In this document: piece after piece, positions 8,905 to 17,536 of the stretch
Numbering within the stretch: position 1 is the stretch's first letter
Layout of the letters: each line of letters begins with the position of its first letter
From: SG8-32-3 sp964514055
GTDB taxonomy: Archaea; Thermoproteota; Bathyarchaeia; Bathyarchaeales; Bathycorpusculaceae
Assembly (NCBI GenBank): GCA_964514055.1
Contig: CAZEPB010000002.1
Coordinates: forward strand, 1-64,000
Reading direction: 5' to 3'
DNA length: 64,000 nucleotides
Notes under the pieces: generated by a model
The model's input: only the letters and a program-made list of their open reading frames with translations
Databases searched by the model: none
What the model was told of the DNA's origin: nothing
Position numbers and translations under genes: made by a program

Positions 8905-10005
8905 GTGCAGAAGCCAATGGAATGTCCAACGGAATCACCGAAGCCTAAAATAACGCGGAAAACCGTGATATTTCCCCTAATAGGCTTAGCTGCGTTCTTC
9001 TTATACATCTACCTTTTTCAAGTAGACATCCCATCAATAATCGCCACAGCCCAACGCGCCAATCCCCTTCTCTACGCCCTAGCCGCCGCATTAAGCTTAG
9101 TTGAAGTATTCTTTTTCTCAGTATCGTGGCGTGTCCTCGTCAATTTCCTCCTAGTAAAACTGTCTTTAGTAAAATCATACCTTTTCGTCTGGTACGGCAT
9201 ATTCGTGGACACCATCGTCCCAGCAGAATCCGTAAGCGGAGAAGCTACTCGAGTATACTTAATCACCAAAGAACAGGGCAACGAAACCTGCGGAAGAGTT
9301 GTAGCGTCACTCGTCACACATAGACTCTTAGGCATGACCATGAATGTAGCAGTCCTAATCATAGGCATGGGTTTACTCTTCACTGAAACACAAATTAACC
9401 CCTTAATTTTCAACCTTATCCTTTTTCTAGCAGTCGGCATCACCGTCACGCTTCTTTTGATGATATTTTTCTCTTTTAAAGAACAATGGAGCTTGAAAGT
9501 GATTAATTGGCTCGTACGGGTGGGTAAAGCTATCACTCGAGGAAGATGGCGCAGGCAACTGAACAAGATAAAGGAAGACGCAAGCAAAATAGCAATAAGC
9601 TTTCACGATTCAATGAAAGAATTCAAAAATAACCCCAAAGCGCTTGTTTCTTCGCTTTTCTATCTTTCTATAACTTGGGTTTTCAGTTTAAGTATACCGT
9701 ACCTAGTGTTCATGTCACTAGATTTCCCCGTATCGTGGAGCTTGATTCTCATAACTTCAGCCATAGTTCTGGCAGTCAAATCCATACCTCTAGGTATCCC
9801 CTTTGAAGTGGGGCTACCAGAGATAACTATGACAACACTCTACACTTCGCTCGGCGTCCCAGCAGGAATAAGCGCCACAGCAACGATACTGACGAGGGTC
9901 ATAACGCTCTGGTTCAGATTTTTCGTTGGGTTCGTAGCCCAGCAATGGCTCGAACTGAAACCCGTTTTAGCTCCAACGAAAGATATACCTGTGGAAAAAG
10001 CCTAA
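8905..10005 (+). CDS. Flippase-like (LPG synthase TM region / UPF0104) membrane protein
   Basis: A 366-residue protein with about eight hydrophobic helices. It resembles the transmembrane domain family of lysylphosphatidylglycerol synthase (AglD/UPF0104 group), which includes archaeal proteins of lipid-linked sugar handling. Supporting features are the repeated long helices, IVPAESVSGEATRVYLI, and the late segment IPLGIPFEVGLPEITMT, typical of this family. The start is GTG at 8905; an ATG four codons later (8917) is possible. The GNAT gene follows 36 bp downstream in the same direction. Confidence 0.8.
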   Translation: MQKPMECPTESPKPKITRKTVIFPLIGLAAFFLYIYLFQVDIPSIIATAQRANPLLYALAAALSLVEVFFFSVSWRVLVNFLLVKLSLVKSYLFVWYGIFVDTIVPAESVSGEATRVYLITKEQGNETCGRVVASLVTHRLLGMTMNVAVLIIGMGLLFTETQINPLIFNLILFLAVGITVTLLLMIFFSFKEQWSLKVINWLVRVGKAITRGRWRRQLNKIKEDASKIAISFHDSMKEFKNNPKALVSSLFYLSITWVFSLSIPYLVFMSLDFPVSWSLILITSAIVLAVKSIPLGIPFEVGLPEITMTTLYTSLGVPAGISATATILTRVITLWFRFFVGFVAQQWLELKPVLAPTKDIPVEKA

Positions 10006-10041
10006 AATCACCCGTTCAACTTCTCTCTTTCCCGAATAGTC

Positions 10042-10494
10042 ATGAATGTAAAGCTTGAAAACTTGTCCATCAGGCTTCTAGATAAGCTTCACGAAATAGA
10101 AAAACAGTGCTTTGACCAAGAAGCGTTTTCAAAACAGCAATTAGCTTACTTGCTAGACGATTACAACGCCATCGGATTAGCAGCACGAGTAAACGGAGAG
10201 ATAGCTGGCTTCGCGATAGCACGAGTAGACATCGAAAGAAACGCGGCATTCGGGCACATACTTACAGTCGACATAATACCTGCATATCGCCGTAAAGGAA
10301 TAGCACAAAAAATACTTCACGAAATGGAAGCTATATTCAAAGAGAGAGGCGTCGAAGAAATCAAGCTAGAAGTTCGAGAAGATAACGTTGCCGCATTGAA
10401 CCTCTACCAAAAACTCGGATACAAAAAAGTGGGCAAACTCGAACATTATTACGGCAACGCCCACGGTTTGCATCTAAGAAAAACGTTGCAATAA
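10042..10494 (+). CDS. GNAT N-acetyltransferase (RimI-like)
   Basis: A 150-residue GNAT-fold enzyme. The acetyl-CoA loop appears as YRRKGIAQKIL (the Q/RxxGxG/A pattern) near residue 86, and the C-terminal strand and helix have EVREDNVAALNLYQKLGY, the usual RimI/Ard1 ending. In archaea such proteins often acetylate protein N-termini. The start ATG follows a purine-rich leader. It is probably co-transcribed with the flippase-like gene. Confidence 0.88.
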   Translation: MNVKLENLSIRLLDKLHEIEKQCFDQEAFSKQQLAYLLDDYNAIGLAARVNGEIAGFAIARVDIERNAAFGHILTVDIIPAYRRKGIAQKILHEMEAIFKERGVEEIKLEVREDNVAALNLYQKLGYKKVGKLEHYYGNAHGLHLRKTLQ

Positions 10495-10621
10495 CAGCTT
10501 CACTGCGGGTCGCCAAGGCATGGAAAATTACAGCTAAAAACCAGTTTTAAAGGCTCGACTTACGTTTCAGGAAATAACGTTTAAAAATGTTGAGGTAAAT
10601 AGACTAGAGTGGTGGGGAGAA

Positions 10622-10891
10622 GTGGGAGATTCACAACGGCGAAAATCCCGAGAGCAAACTCTCGTCCGAACCATCGTTGTTTTAATACGCAACACTACTT
10701 GGCGATGCGGCAAAGTCGAAAAGTCTATTGTCCGACACCTTTACAAGCGGCACAGAAATTTTGGTAAGCCCGGAGTGTCAATCCGAGACATCATGCAACA
10801 CCTGAACCTTGTCGGTGAGAAAAAAGACGAGTGCATAGACGCGCTCAAACGTTTGGAAAAAAGAAATATAGTGAAAATACTGCCCTTGTAA
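10622..10891 (+). CDS. Small basic helix-turn-helix-like protein
   Basis: An 89-residue protein with a basic N-terminus (QRRKSREQTLVRT) and a C-terminal region SIRDIMQHLNLVGEKKDE ... ALKRLEKRNIVKI that looks like a winged-helix pair of recognition and wing segments. The GTG start at 10622 follows GGTGGGGAG. DNA binding is inferred only from the fold pattern. It converges with the next gene. Confidence 0.65.
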   Translation: MGDSQRRKSREQTLVRTIVVLIRNTTWRCGKVEKSIVRHLYKRHRNFGKPGVSIRDIMQHLNLVGEKKDECIDALKRLEKRNIVKILPL

Positions 10892-10906
10892 CCGTGCTTC
10901 AAGTGT

Positions 10907-11401
10907 TTACTTAACGATTTCTTTCGCGCTGTCAATCCATTTCTTAACAATTTTCGGGGACATTTTCAGTTTCTTCGCGATGTTTTTTGCTGAGGCAGTG
11001 GCTAGTTCATCAGCGCTGTTTATGCCTAAAGCCTTCAGTTGCATGGCTCTTTTTTCGCCTATGCCTTTCACCTGCGTGAGGTCTACAGTTGTAGCCGTGG
11101 GAGTTGCGACTGCTGGCGCCTCTTTCATGCTGGGTTTTTCCATTGGTGCTTCAGTTTTTTCTTCTTTGGGAGCTTCCATGGTTGTTTGAGGCATTGCCAC
11201 TGCTGGCTGGCACGCTTGCGCTTCAGTTTTTGGTCTCTGAGAGTAGCCCAAGCCGATAGATAAGAGCCCTAGCACAACGGATGCGACGACCCAGACGCTT
11301 CTTGCTTCTGTTGTTTCTACGCCTATTGGTGCGACAAAAGGCACTACTGTTACGATTAAGATTATCGCTGCTAGTACGTATAAGGTATAGTCTAAACGCA
11401 T
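10907..11401 (-). CDS. Membrane protein with C-terminal helix-hairpin-helix domain
   Basis: A 164-residue protein. Two membrane helices at about 7-27 and 36-56 are followed by a Glu/Ala/Pro-rich linker. The C-terminal 55 residues hold LTQVKGIGEKRAMQLKALGI, a helix-hairpin-helix of the HhH_5 type, then a second helical pair (KKLKMSPKIVKKW). HhH domains usually bind DNA or act in protein contacts, so it may tether nucleic acid or a protein at the membrane. Its role is unknown. Confidence 0.8.
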   Translation of the reverse strand: MRLDYTLYVLAAIILIVTVVPFVAPIGVETTEARSVWVVASVVLGLLSIGLGYSQRPKTEAQACQPAVAMPQTTMEAPKEEKTEAPMEKPSMKEAPAVATPTATTVDLTQVKGIGEKRAMQLKALGINSADELATASAKNIAKKLKMSPKIVKKWIDSAKEIVK

Positions 11402-11490
11402 GTTTATCCCTGCCTCTCATACTCTTTGGGAACGCTTAAATAATTTTCTCCTTTTTGGGAAGCTTCGAGAAAAATGCGGCTGGTCGCGGT

Positions 11491-12879
11491 TTATTTTACA
11501 AGTTTATCTTCAGACGGAGGCTGCTTTATTAAATCGTGTTTCATAAGAAGCTCCGTTGACTGCCGAGCGTTCTGAATTATGGCGGAAGCACGCTGATACA
11601 ACTCTTGTCGGCTAGGCTTCACCCGTGCCACTCCTTGCTCGATGGACTTGAGAGCGCAAGCAACCGCTTCTCTCGGAAAAACCTCCCATTCATCCATTCT
11701 CGGCAGAATATCCCGTTCGTGCACACCTCTTTCCTCGGCGAACTTTGCCAATTCTTGAGCCGCTGCGATGCACATGTCATCTGTAACGGTTTTCGCCTTC
11801 ACATCTAACACGCCGCGGAAGATCGCTGGAAACCCCAAGCTGTTGTTAACTTGATTTGGGAAGTCGCTTCTGCCTGTTGCCACGATTCGCGCTCCTGCAG
11901 CTTCTGCATCCCAAGGCCAGATTTCAGGTATGGGGTTGGCGCAGGCGAAAAGCACCGCGTTGTCTGCCATTGTCTTAACCCACGCTTTTTTTATGGTGTC
12001 TGGTCCTGGTTTTGACGCAGCAACCACGGCGTCTACGCCTTTGAAGGCTTCTGTTACGTCGCCTGTTCGTTCTTCAGCGTTAGTTTTCATTGTTAAATCG
12101 TGTTTCCACGGGTTGTCTTCTTTGGTTATGTCCTTCCTGTTGGCGTGAATTACGCCTTTGGTGTCCACCATTATTATGTTGCCGGGTTTGACGCCCCACT
12201 TGATTAATACGTACGCCGTGCGTATGTTTGCTGCTCCCGCTCCTATCAGTGTTATGAGGCTTTCGCGTGGTTTCTTGCCCACGATTTTGAACGAGTTAAT
12301 CAAGCCTGCCAAGATGACGGTGGCGGTTCCCTGCTGGTCGTCATGCCAAACTGGGATTTGCAGTTTTGCCCTAGCCTTTTCGAGAACACCGAAGCATTTG
12401 GGTTTCTCGATGTCTTCCAAGTTAATCCCGCCGAATGAAGGCTCCAGTAGCTCGCATACACGCACGATTTCATCGGGGTTCTTGGTTTTCAGGCATATCG
12501 GAAAGGCGTCAACGCCGCCGAGGTACTTGAACAGGAGGGCTTTTCCTTCCATAACGGGCATGGCTGCTTCGGGTCCGATGTCGCCTAAGCCCAGGACACG
12601 TGTGCCGTCGGTGACCACGGCAACGTAGTTCCAGCGGTTTGTAAGCTCGAAAGACTTTTCGGGATTCGCCTGTATCTCTCTGCAGGGTGCTGCGACGCCT
12701 GGAGTGTACCATACTGCGAAGTCATCAGTGTTCCGTATGGCGCATTTGGGCATGACTTGGACTTTTCCCTCGTAGAACCTGTGCATGGACGAAGCTATTA
12801 ACGAGGGTTTTTTGGCTTTGGCGAGCAGTTCTTCCACGGTGGGTTTTTTTTCTTCCTTTTCGGCGACCAAACCGTTCAT
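11491..12879 (-). CDS. Malic enzyme (malate dehydrogenase, decarboxylating)
   Basis: Converts malate to pyruvate and CO2 with reduction of NAD(P). The length of 462 residues fits the short prokaryotic form. The N-terminal domain has VWYTPGVAAPCREI and VTDGTRVLGLGDIGPEAAMPVMEGKA split around the catalytic Tyr, Lys and metal ligands. The second domain shows the Rossmann motif LIGAGAANIRTAYVLI and the late FACANPIPEI and ATGRSDFPNQVNN boxes of the family. Cofactor preference cannot be read from sequence alone. It stands alone. Confidence 0.95.
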   Translation of the reverse strand: MNGLVAEKEEKKPTVEELLAKAKKPSLIASSMHRFYEGKVQVMPKCAIRNTDDFAVWYTPGVAAPCREIQANPEKSFELTNRWNYVAVVTDGTRVLGLGDIGPEAAMPVMEGKALLFKYLGGVDAFPICLKTKNPDEIVRVCELLEPSFGGINLEDIEKPKCFGVLEKARAKLQIPVWHDDQQGTATVILAGLINSFKIVGKKPRESLITLIGAGAANIRTAYVLIKWGVKPGNIIMVDTKGVIHANRKDITKEDNPWKHDLTMKTNAEERTGDVTEAFKGVDAVVAASKPGPDTIKKAWVKTMADNAVLFACANPIPEIWPWDAEAAGARIVATGRSDFPNQVNNSLGFPAIFRGVLDVKAKTVTDDMCIAAAQELAKFAEERGVHERDILPRMDEWEVFPREAVACALKSIEQGVARVKPSRQELYQRASAIIQNARQSTELLMKHDLIKQPPSEDKLVK

Positions 12880-12956
12880 CTCCTTCCAAACAAAAGATTG
12901 GCTGGACGCTGTGTTTTAACTTTTTGCACAAAAAGAAGGAGAGAGCTGATTTTCAG

Positions 12957-13778
12957 TTAATGGTTGCGCTTTTTGAAGTACACCAGCAATCCTATGCCGA
13001 TTATGGCTACTGACACGCCAGAAGCGGTTGCCACAAGCGTTGTCGGGAAAGGCTCTGAAATGCTAAAGTATATAGTTTCGGAAGCGCCCATGTTGCTTAA
13101 GGAATCGTTTGCGTAAACCGTTATCATATGTGCCCCATACGATAATTCTGGGAGAGTCAAATTTCCCGATACAGTTACGTTTGCTTGATTGTCTAAGCTG
13201 TAAGCTATCCAAGAAGTTGATTTATCAACTGTAAAAATTAATGATAGGTCCATCTCGTTGTAGGTCTTGTTTTCAAGCGATATAATGGAGACAACTGGAG
13301 GAGGAGTGTTATAAACGGTAAAGTAAATGGGATCAGAGGAAAAATTGTACGTTGGGACAAAGAGGTTATTTATGTTAGCAGTAAAACTTGCCGTTACTTC
13401 AATTTTGTGCTGTCCATTCGATAATTCAGAAACATTTAACACAGTACTGAATTTATATGGAATCGAACTGGGACCTTGAATTGTTTTAAGGATCACAGGT
13501 GGCCTATCGTCAACGGTGTAGCTGAGCTTGTTTAAGTTTTGCCACGCAATCAACCCGTCTTGATACAAGTAATCTACAGTAAGGTTCAAGGATGTTTCAT
13601 TTTCGTAAATCGTGTGATTGTTGGGGTTTTCTATCAAGATCGCATGATATGAAGATGCGACAATGTCCGTAACATTGTCCGCACTTGCAAAAAAGATTAT
13701 CCGTGTTCCAGCTGCCGTTGAAAACAAAAGTGCCAAGATGATAGCTGCTGGTAAGGAGGTTTTACTTTTCACCCGCAA
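12957..13778 (-). CDS. Secreted Ig-like surface protein with C-terminal membrane anchor
   Basis: A 273-residue exported protein: signal peptide at 1-27, two beta-sandwich (Ig/cadherin-like) domains at about 45-155 and 157-240, and a single membrane helix at about 246-265 ending KKRNH. The second domain has the phrase SWIAYSLDNQANVTVSGN, repeatedly seen in archaeal surface proteins with Ig-like repeats. Many N-glycosylation sequons are present. The role may be adhesion or envelope structure. Confidence 0.75.
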   Translation of the reverse strand: MRVKSKTSLPAAIILALLFSTAAGTRIIFFASADNVTDIVASSYHAILIENPNNHTIYENETSLNLTVDYLYQDGLIAWQNLNKLSYTVDDRPPVILKTIQGPSSIPYKFSTVLNVSELSNGQHKIEVTASFTANINNLFVPTYNFSSDPIYFTVYNTPPPVVSIISLENKTYNEMDLSLIFTVDKSTSWIAYSLDNQANVTVSGNLTLPELSYGAHMITVYANDSLSNMGASETIYFSISEPFPTTLVATASGVSVAIIGIGLLVYFKKRNH

Positions 13779-13822
13779 TCCCCTGCTTATAGTTATTCCT
13801 ACTTAGCGATAAAAACGTTTTT

Positions 13823-13838
13823 GTCAAGGTTTCTTGAC
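13823..13838. promoter_or_regulatory. Palindromic operator-like site 1
   Basis: GTCAAGGTTTCTTGAC: perfect 6-bp arms with a 4-base centre. It lies 45 bp upstream of the minus-strand surface-protein gene, next to its expected promoter. It has the same arms as 13859-13874, with a centre-to-centre distance of 36 bp. Confidence 0.5.
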
Positions 13839-13858
13839 CAAACACGCCCTTTGCGTTA

Positions 13859-13874
13859 GTCAAGAATTCTTGAC
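13859..13874. promoter_or_regulatory. Palindromic operator-like site 2
   Basis: GTCAAGAATTCTTGAC is a perfect 16-bp palindrome with the same GTCAAG/CTTGAC arms as 13823-13838. A pair of identical dyads is typical of dimeric regulator binding. Confidence 0.5.
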
Positions 13875-14189
13875 AAACAAAATGCGTCAGGAACAGACAC
13901 GGCAAAGTCTACAGTCCAACCCAGCATGGACAAGAAATAATGAACAACGCCGCGAGCATAATCGGGGAAATCCAAACCGCCGTAAAAGCCATCCTTCAAA
14001 ACTGAAACGCACCAGCAGAAAAGCAAGCTTCACGCATCAGTTCAACCCTTGTTTTAATCGATATTAAGGGGTATAACCTGTTTCTCACCGCTAGTAGCGC
14101 CTTAATTTTTCCCAAACCCAGCATCGTCATATGTTGCATAGAAGCACATCAAGTAACCAGCCGCAACCAAAGTGTTTCCATAACTAGCG

Positions 14190-14226
14190 TAACTGAAAAA
14201 AAATAAAAAAGCGAAAAAAAGGTTTT
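14190..14226 (-). terminator. T-tract terminator after the RPA-like gene
   Basis: Read on the minus strand, the region after the stop has three close T-runs (CTTTTTTTCG, CTTTTTTATT, TTTTTTTCAG), the usual archaeal intrinsic termination signal. Confidence 0.6.
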
Positions 14227-14242
14227 TTTCTATGCTTTGAAG

Positions 14243-14734
14243 CTAATATCTGGGTCTGTACCCGCCGCCACGTCGGTCTCTTCCGCCGTATCCGCCACGT
14301 CTTCCGCCGTATCCGCCACGTCTGAACGGTCTTCGTTGCTGCTCGTATGTTTTGCTGGATACGTTGTTTTCAGTGTTTACTTCGCCTTCGAATGGTTCTT
14401 CTGCGGTCGCCATTTTTCCGTATTTGCCTATGTTGAGACGCATGTTGCCTTTGAACAGTGTTACGTAGCCGTTTTCTATGCGCAGTGTGTCTTCTTCGTT
14501 TACTTTTTCGATGTTGTCGTCCCAGAGAGTCAGGTAGATGCTGCCTGTTTCGTCGCCTACTAGGGCGTCGCAGACCTTGTGTGGGTTTCCGTCTCTTCCC
14601 ATTGGAATGTCGCGGACTTCGCTTTTCGAAACCACTTTCGCCGTGACGTTAACCGCTCTTGATTGCGGGGTTAACTCGCCGACTTTAGCTTCTACAGGTT
14701 GCCTTTTGTTTTCGAAAAAACCTTCAACAGCCAA
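14243..14734 (-). CDS. RPA/SSB-like single-stranded DNA-binding protein
   Basis: A 163-residue protein. Residues about 10-110 form one OB fold of the archaeal RPA/SOSS-B type: KVGELTPQSRAVNVTAKVV, then VCDALVGDETGSIYLTLWDD and LFKGNMRLNIGKYG, in family order. The C-terminal 40 residues are a Gly/Arg/Tyr-rich tail (repeats of GGYGGR) that could help bind RNA or DNA or interact with partners. The single OB fold with a disordered tail is the SSB layout of many TACK archaea. It is probably monocistronic. Confidence 0.88.
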   Translation of the reverse strand: MAVEGFFENKRQPVEAKVGELTPQSRAVNVTAKVVSKSEVRDIPMGRDGNPHKVCDALVGDETGSIYLTLWDDNIEKVNEEDTLRIENGYVTLFKGNMRLNIGKYGKMATAEEPFEGEVNTENNVSSKTYEQQRRPFRRGGYGGRRGGYGGRDRRGGGYRPRY

Positions 14735-15080
14735 ACTTTATTCAACACCTTGTTCCTTAAACTAACACAGTTTAGAATATCTGCTACTCTTAAGCCTTTT
14801 GGTAAACATGAAAAACTACTGTATGCTCTAGTGCTCGGAAAAGACTACATCTCCCCTTTAAATTCTGAAATAGAATTGAATTATACGGCGGAACTCCTGT
14901 TTTACTGCAGTGTGCCTAGATCTGTTGCGTCTGAAGCCTTCAGCCTTGTGTATAAAAGCAGGCTGCAAGCTTGAATATTATTAGGTCTCAATATACGCGG
15001 TATAGATTGTGAGAAAACTACACATAAAAGTGACCCTGAACTAAGTTGCTATCGGAAAAGAAGTATGAGGTGACAAAAAG
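14735..15080. other. Intergenic region without a confident gene
   Basis: A plus-strand frame runs through to 14974 but overlaps the start of the minus-strand RPA-like gene and has no ribosome-binding site or recognisable motif. The stretch probably holds divergent promoters; GAGGTGA at 15067-15073 serves the small gene at 15081. Confidence 0.35.
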
Positions 15081-15257
15081 ATGTTGTCGCGAGATTGTGA
15101 TGGTTGCTCTCAAATGAAAGAGTGCAGCAGACGCTATCGTAAGGTTGGTAAGGGCGGAAAAGTTTACTGTCCAGACGGCACAGTGCATCTGGTAGATGAA
15201 GAGATTGAAATTCAAATTGCCCCTTTGAACGAGCGATGTGTGGAGCAAACGCGGTAA
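15081..15257 (+). CDS. Small cysteine-containing protein
   Basis: A 58-residue frame from ATG at 15081 to TAA at 15255, preceded at good distance by GAGGTGA. The product starts with SRDCDGCSQMKECSRRY and has two more cysteines (YCPDG and RCVE), suggesting a metal site. The acidic middle (VDEEIEIQ) and small size give no family. The strong ribosome-binding site supports translation. Confidence 0.7.
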   Translation: MLSRDCDGCSQMKECSRRYRKVGKGGKVYCPDGTVHLVDEEIEIQIAPLNERCVEQTR

Positions 15258-15375
15258 TTTAGCTGCCTTTTCATGTGAGACTGGCAGATTTGCCTTCTGC
15301 CTCAAGTGCAGCATGCAATAAGAACTCCAAATCAGCGGTGACCAGATTCTAAGCAACGTGTAACAGGGTTCCGCT

Positions 15376-15780
15376 TCACTTTCGCTCAATCAACTCAATA
15401 AGCGTTCCATCAGGGTCTTCCACGAAAGCTATCACAGGACCTTTCGGGCTGAGCTTGAAAGGCTCGTCGGTTATCGTGACCTTTTCGTTCCGCATTGTGG
15501 CGAGCGTTTTCTCCATGTCTTTCACTTCGAAGGCAAGATGGTCAAACACGCGATCTTCATATTCGGCTTGAACAAACTTCCGTTGATTACGATAAAAAGT
15601 CAACTCAAGCATGGCGCCTTTTGCCTGTTGGTCTCTGAGAAAAACGATCTCGGCGTTGTTCTGCGGTATCTCTCTTCGGCTCACGAGCGTAAGACTGAGA
15701 AGTTTGGTGTAAAAGTCAATGGACCTGTCCATGTTGCTTGTTCGGATGCTTGTGTGAACGAACATGCCTGAATTCTCCAT
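15376..15780 (-). CDS. VOC-family (glyoxalase/dioxygenase fold) protein
   Basis: A 134-residue single VOC module. The N-terminal half has FVHTSIRTSNMDRSIDFYTK (first metal His in FVHTSI), the second half VFDHLAFEVKDMEKTLA (His in DHLAF), and FVEDPDGTLIELIER (Glu in IELIE), matching the lactoylglutathione lyase-like arrangement. The substrate cannot be named. It is the last ordinary chromosomal gene before the integrase, 27 bp from its stop. Confidence 0.88.
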   Translation of the reverse strand: MENSGMFVHTSIRTSNMDRSIDFYTKLLSLTLVSRREIPQNNAEIVFLRDQQAKGAMLELTFYRNQRKFVQAEYEDRVFDHLAFEVKDMEKTLATMRNEKVTITDEPFKLSPKGPVIAFVEDPDGTLIELIERK

Positions 15781-15807
15781 GAATTTTAATGAACACTGTT
15801 GCTTTTT

Positions 15808-17142
15808 TTATTTTCGTTTTCTGAAGATTTTGCCGCCGTCAGAGTATTCCCCAGTCACATAATCGAATCCAGCTTCTACCAGCGATGCGGCTTCACCTAC
15901 ATTGTGAGCTATCCGAGAAGTGAAGCCATCATTTGGCGAATTGAATATTTTTGCTTCAAGGTCTATGTAGATTAGAGTGTTTTGAATGCTCTTGTGGCCT
16001 AATAGTCTCTGCACGTGCAGAATGTCTTTGGTTCTGTGGTATTCCATGGTGCCTACCCAGTGCCGAAACGTTATGAACTTCACTTCTTTCAGCCTTGGAT
16101 TGGAGAGCTTTCGTGCAACTGCTTTCTTCTTGAGCAGAAACGCCCGTCTCAGTTGTTCAGCTTTAAAGGTCCTTCCGTGTTCTTTCATCACAGTGCCCAG
16201 ACGGTTGATCAGATCCTGCGATACCGTAAGAATGCGCGGTCTATGCCCTTTAACAGGATGATTCAACGTTATGGTCCTTGCTTCTTTGTTGATGTCCTTG
16301 GGCATTATTGCTGCTAGTTCGCCTGGATCTGCGCCCGTTTCTTTCAGGCCTTGAAGGAATATGCCGAGTTTTCGGCCTGCTGCTCCTATGAGTAGGTTCA
16401 GTTCTGCTTCGCTTGGAATGAACGGTATCTTTTCTTCTCGCTTGTATCGTGGTGGGTCCCATGTTAAGCCTTCTTTTTGCAGAAAGCATGTGTAGGTGTC
16501 CACAACGTTGGCTTTTGTGCCGTCGCACCACGTTTTCTGCAATGCAATGACTGCCTTGACCGTTTCGGGATCATACAAGTTGGCGCCTCTCGTTGCTAAC
16601 GCGCGTACTCGCGCGACACGGGCCTTGATTGTTTGGGGTTTGTAGCCTTGTTTTTGCATCCAAAACTCGAATTCCAGAAGTTTGCCTTTCAGTGCCTGCC
16701 GATCCGAGAGTAGTCGTATGCCATCCGCAACAGTAGTCTTTGTTTCTGCTGCGAGATCCAAGTTTTTCGCCCCTATGACGCATACTTGGCGATCGGAAGG
16801 TATGTTGCTCTTTGTATTTAACAGCTTTCTATGTTCTGAAGCTGATTTCTCAGAAAACCGATGGCCACATTCGTTGCAGAGGAAGCGCTGAATTGGTCCC
16901 TGAGTCGTGTTTCGAGAGCCGTTTTTATAGATTTTTCGTGACCCGCATTGTGGGCACTCGGGGGCGCCTTTATTACGAGGTTGTATAAGCCCTTGAACGC
17001 TTGTAGTGTTTTTTTGTGATGGCTGAGATTTAGAGGGTTGCGGCCGGCCTTGAATGCCCGACTTCCCATTATGCCGCGTTTCGCCAAGTATGCCTCTTCC
17101 AGAGGCGGGGAAGACCTTGCTCCTCTCAACCACGATTTTCAC
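15808..17142 (-). CDS. Zinc-ribbon tyrosine recombinase (element integrase)
   Basis: A 444-residue integrase. Residues about 60-97 form a zinc ribbon (CPQCGSRKIY ... FLCNECGHRF) like that of transposase N-termini, then a SAM-like core-binding domain (about 150-235) and the catalytic domain. In the latter, TGADPGEL (269-276) puts Asp272 where the first catalytic Arg is usual, and ITFRHW (357-362) has Ile in place of the His of the HxxR box; Arg360, LGHK and the nucleophile Tyr392 (TLIYI) remain. It may be a variant or a weakened enzyme. It overlaps the upstream gene by 17 bases, so the two are co-translated. Confidence 0.88.
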   Translation of the reverse strand: MKIVVERSKVFPASGRGILGETRHNGKSGIQGRPQPSKSQPSQKNTTSVQGLIQPRNKGAPECPQCGSRKIYKNGSRNTTQGPIQRFLCNECGHRFSEKSASEHRKLLNTKSNIPSDRQVCVIGAKNLDLAAETKTTVADGIRLLSDRQALKGKLLEFEFWMQKQGYKPQTIKARVARVRALATRGANLYDPETVKAVIALQKTWCDGTKANVVDTYTCFLQKEGLTWDPPRYKREEKIPFIPSEAELNLLIGAAGRKLGIFLQGLKETGADPGELAAIMPKDINKEARTITLNHPVKGHRPRILTVSQDLINRLGTVMKEHGRTFKAEQLRRAFLLKKKAVARKLSNPRLKEVKFITFRHWVGTMEYHRTKDILHVQRLLGHKSIQNTLIYIDLEAKIFNSPNDGFTSRIAHNVGEAASLVEAGFDYVTGEYSDGGKIFRKRK

Positions 17143-17509
17143 CGCCTTTGTTCAGAGTTGAATCCTTTACCTTTCCACGGCACACACGCCCTAGCCCTGT
17201 AGTTAAGCTCTTTTCACTGCTTATAGGTAGCCCGCAACGGCCACAACGATAATTGTAAGACTTTGCCCTTTCAACCTGGATCAGCTGTCGACAGTGGATT
17301 GGCCTGCGTTTGTCTATCAAACGCCAGAGTCGATATTTGGCGAGCATCGCCACGGCTTGGTTGTATTCTTCTTTCGAATAATCGCGCTTACCGAGTACAT
17401 ACTCGGCCATGTCCAGCAATGTGTCTTTTTTGGCGCCGTGCAGCTGCGCCTCTTCCTGGCGAACGCGATCAAGCAATATCGAAAGGCGCGGCGCCTGCGC
17501 AGCCTTCAT
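17126..17509 (-). CDS. Small zinc-binding protein (DUF6011-like C-terminus)
   Basis: A 127-residue protein with a helical N-terminal half and the C-terminal motif CGRCGLPISSEKSLTTGLG followed by VCRGK. The pattern CxxCG...S...GxGxxC is that of DUF6011-type treble-clef modules found in phage and plasmid proteins. It sits between the helicase and the integrase, overlapping the latter by 17 bases. A nucleic-acid-binding role in replication or integration is inferred from context only. Confidence 0.7.
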   Translation of the reverse strand: MKAAQAPRLSILLDRVRQEEAQLHGAKKDTLLDMAEYVLGKRDYSKEEYNQAVAMLAKYRLWRLIDKRRPIHCRQLIQVERAKSYNYRCGRCGLPISSEKSLTTGLGRVCRGKVKDSTLNKGGENRG

Positions 17510-17536
17510 TGTGAACCCCCCCTTTAATAATCGCCC

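Larger units (their letters stand above)
13779..14242. other. Intergenic region with two matching palindromes
   Basis: This 464-bp gap carries two GTCAAG-N4-CTTGAC palindromes (see separate entries). Downstream on the plus strand a frame after 13874 can be read as a short peptide ending NNAASIIGEIQ, but no start or homolog is evident, so no gene is called. The end near 14190-14226 is a T-rich terminator for the minus-strand gene. Confidence 0.4.

Noticed and set aside
13834..14067. 77-residue plus-strand frame and a second frame ending NNAASIIGEIQ
   Set aside because: Neither has a start signal or homolog, and the first begins inside a palindrome.
14699..14974. 91-residue plus-strand frame
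   Set aside because: It overlaps the start of the RPA-like gene on the other strand and lacks coding features.
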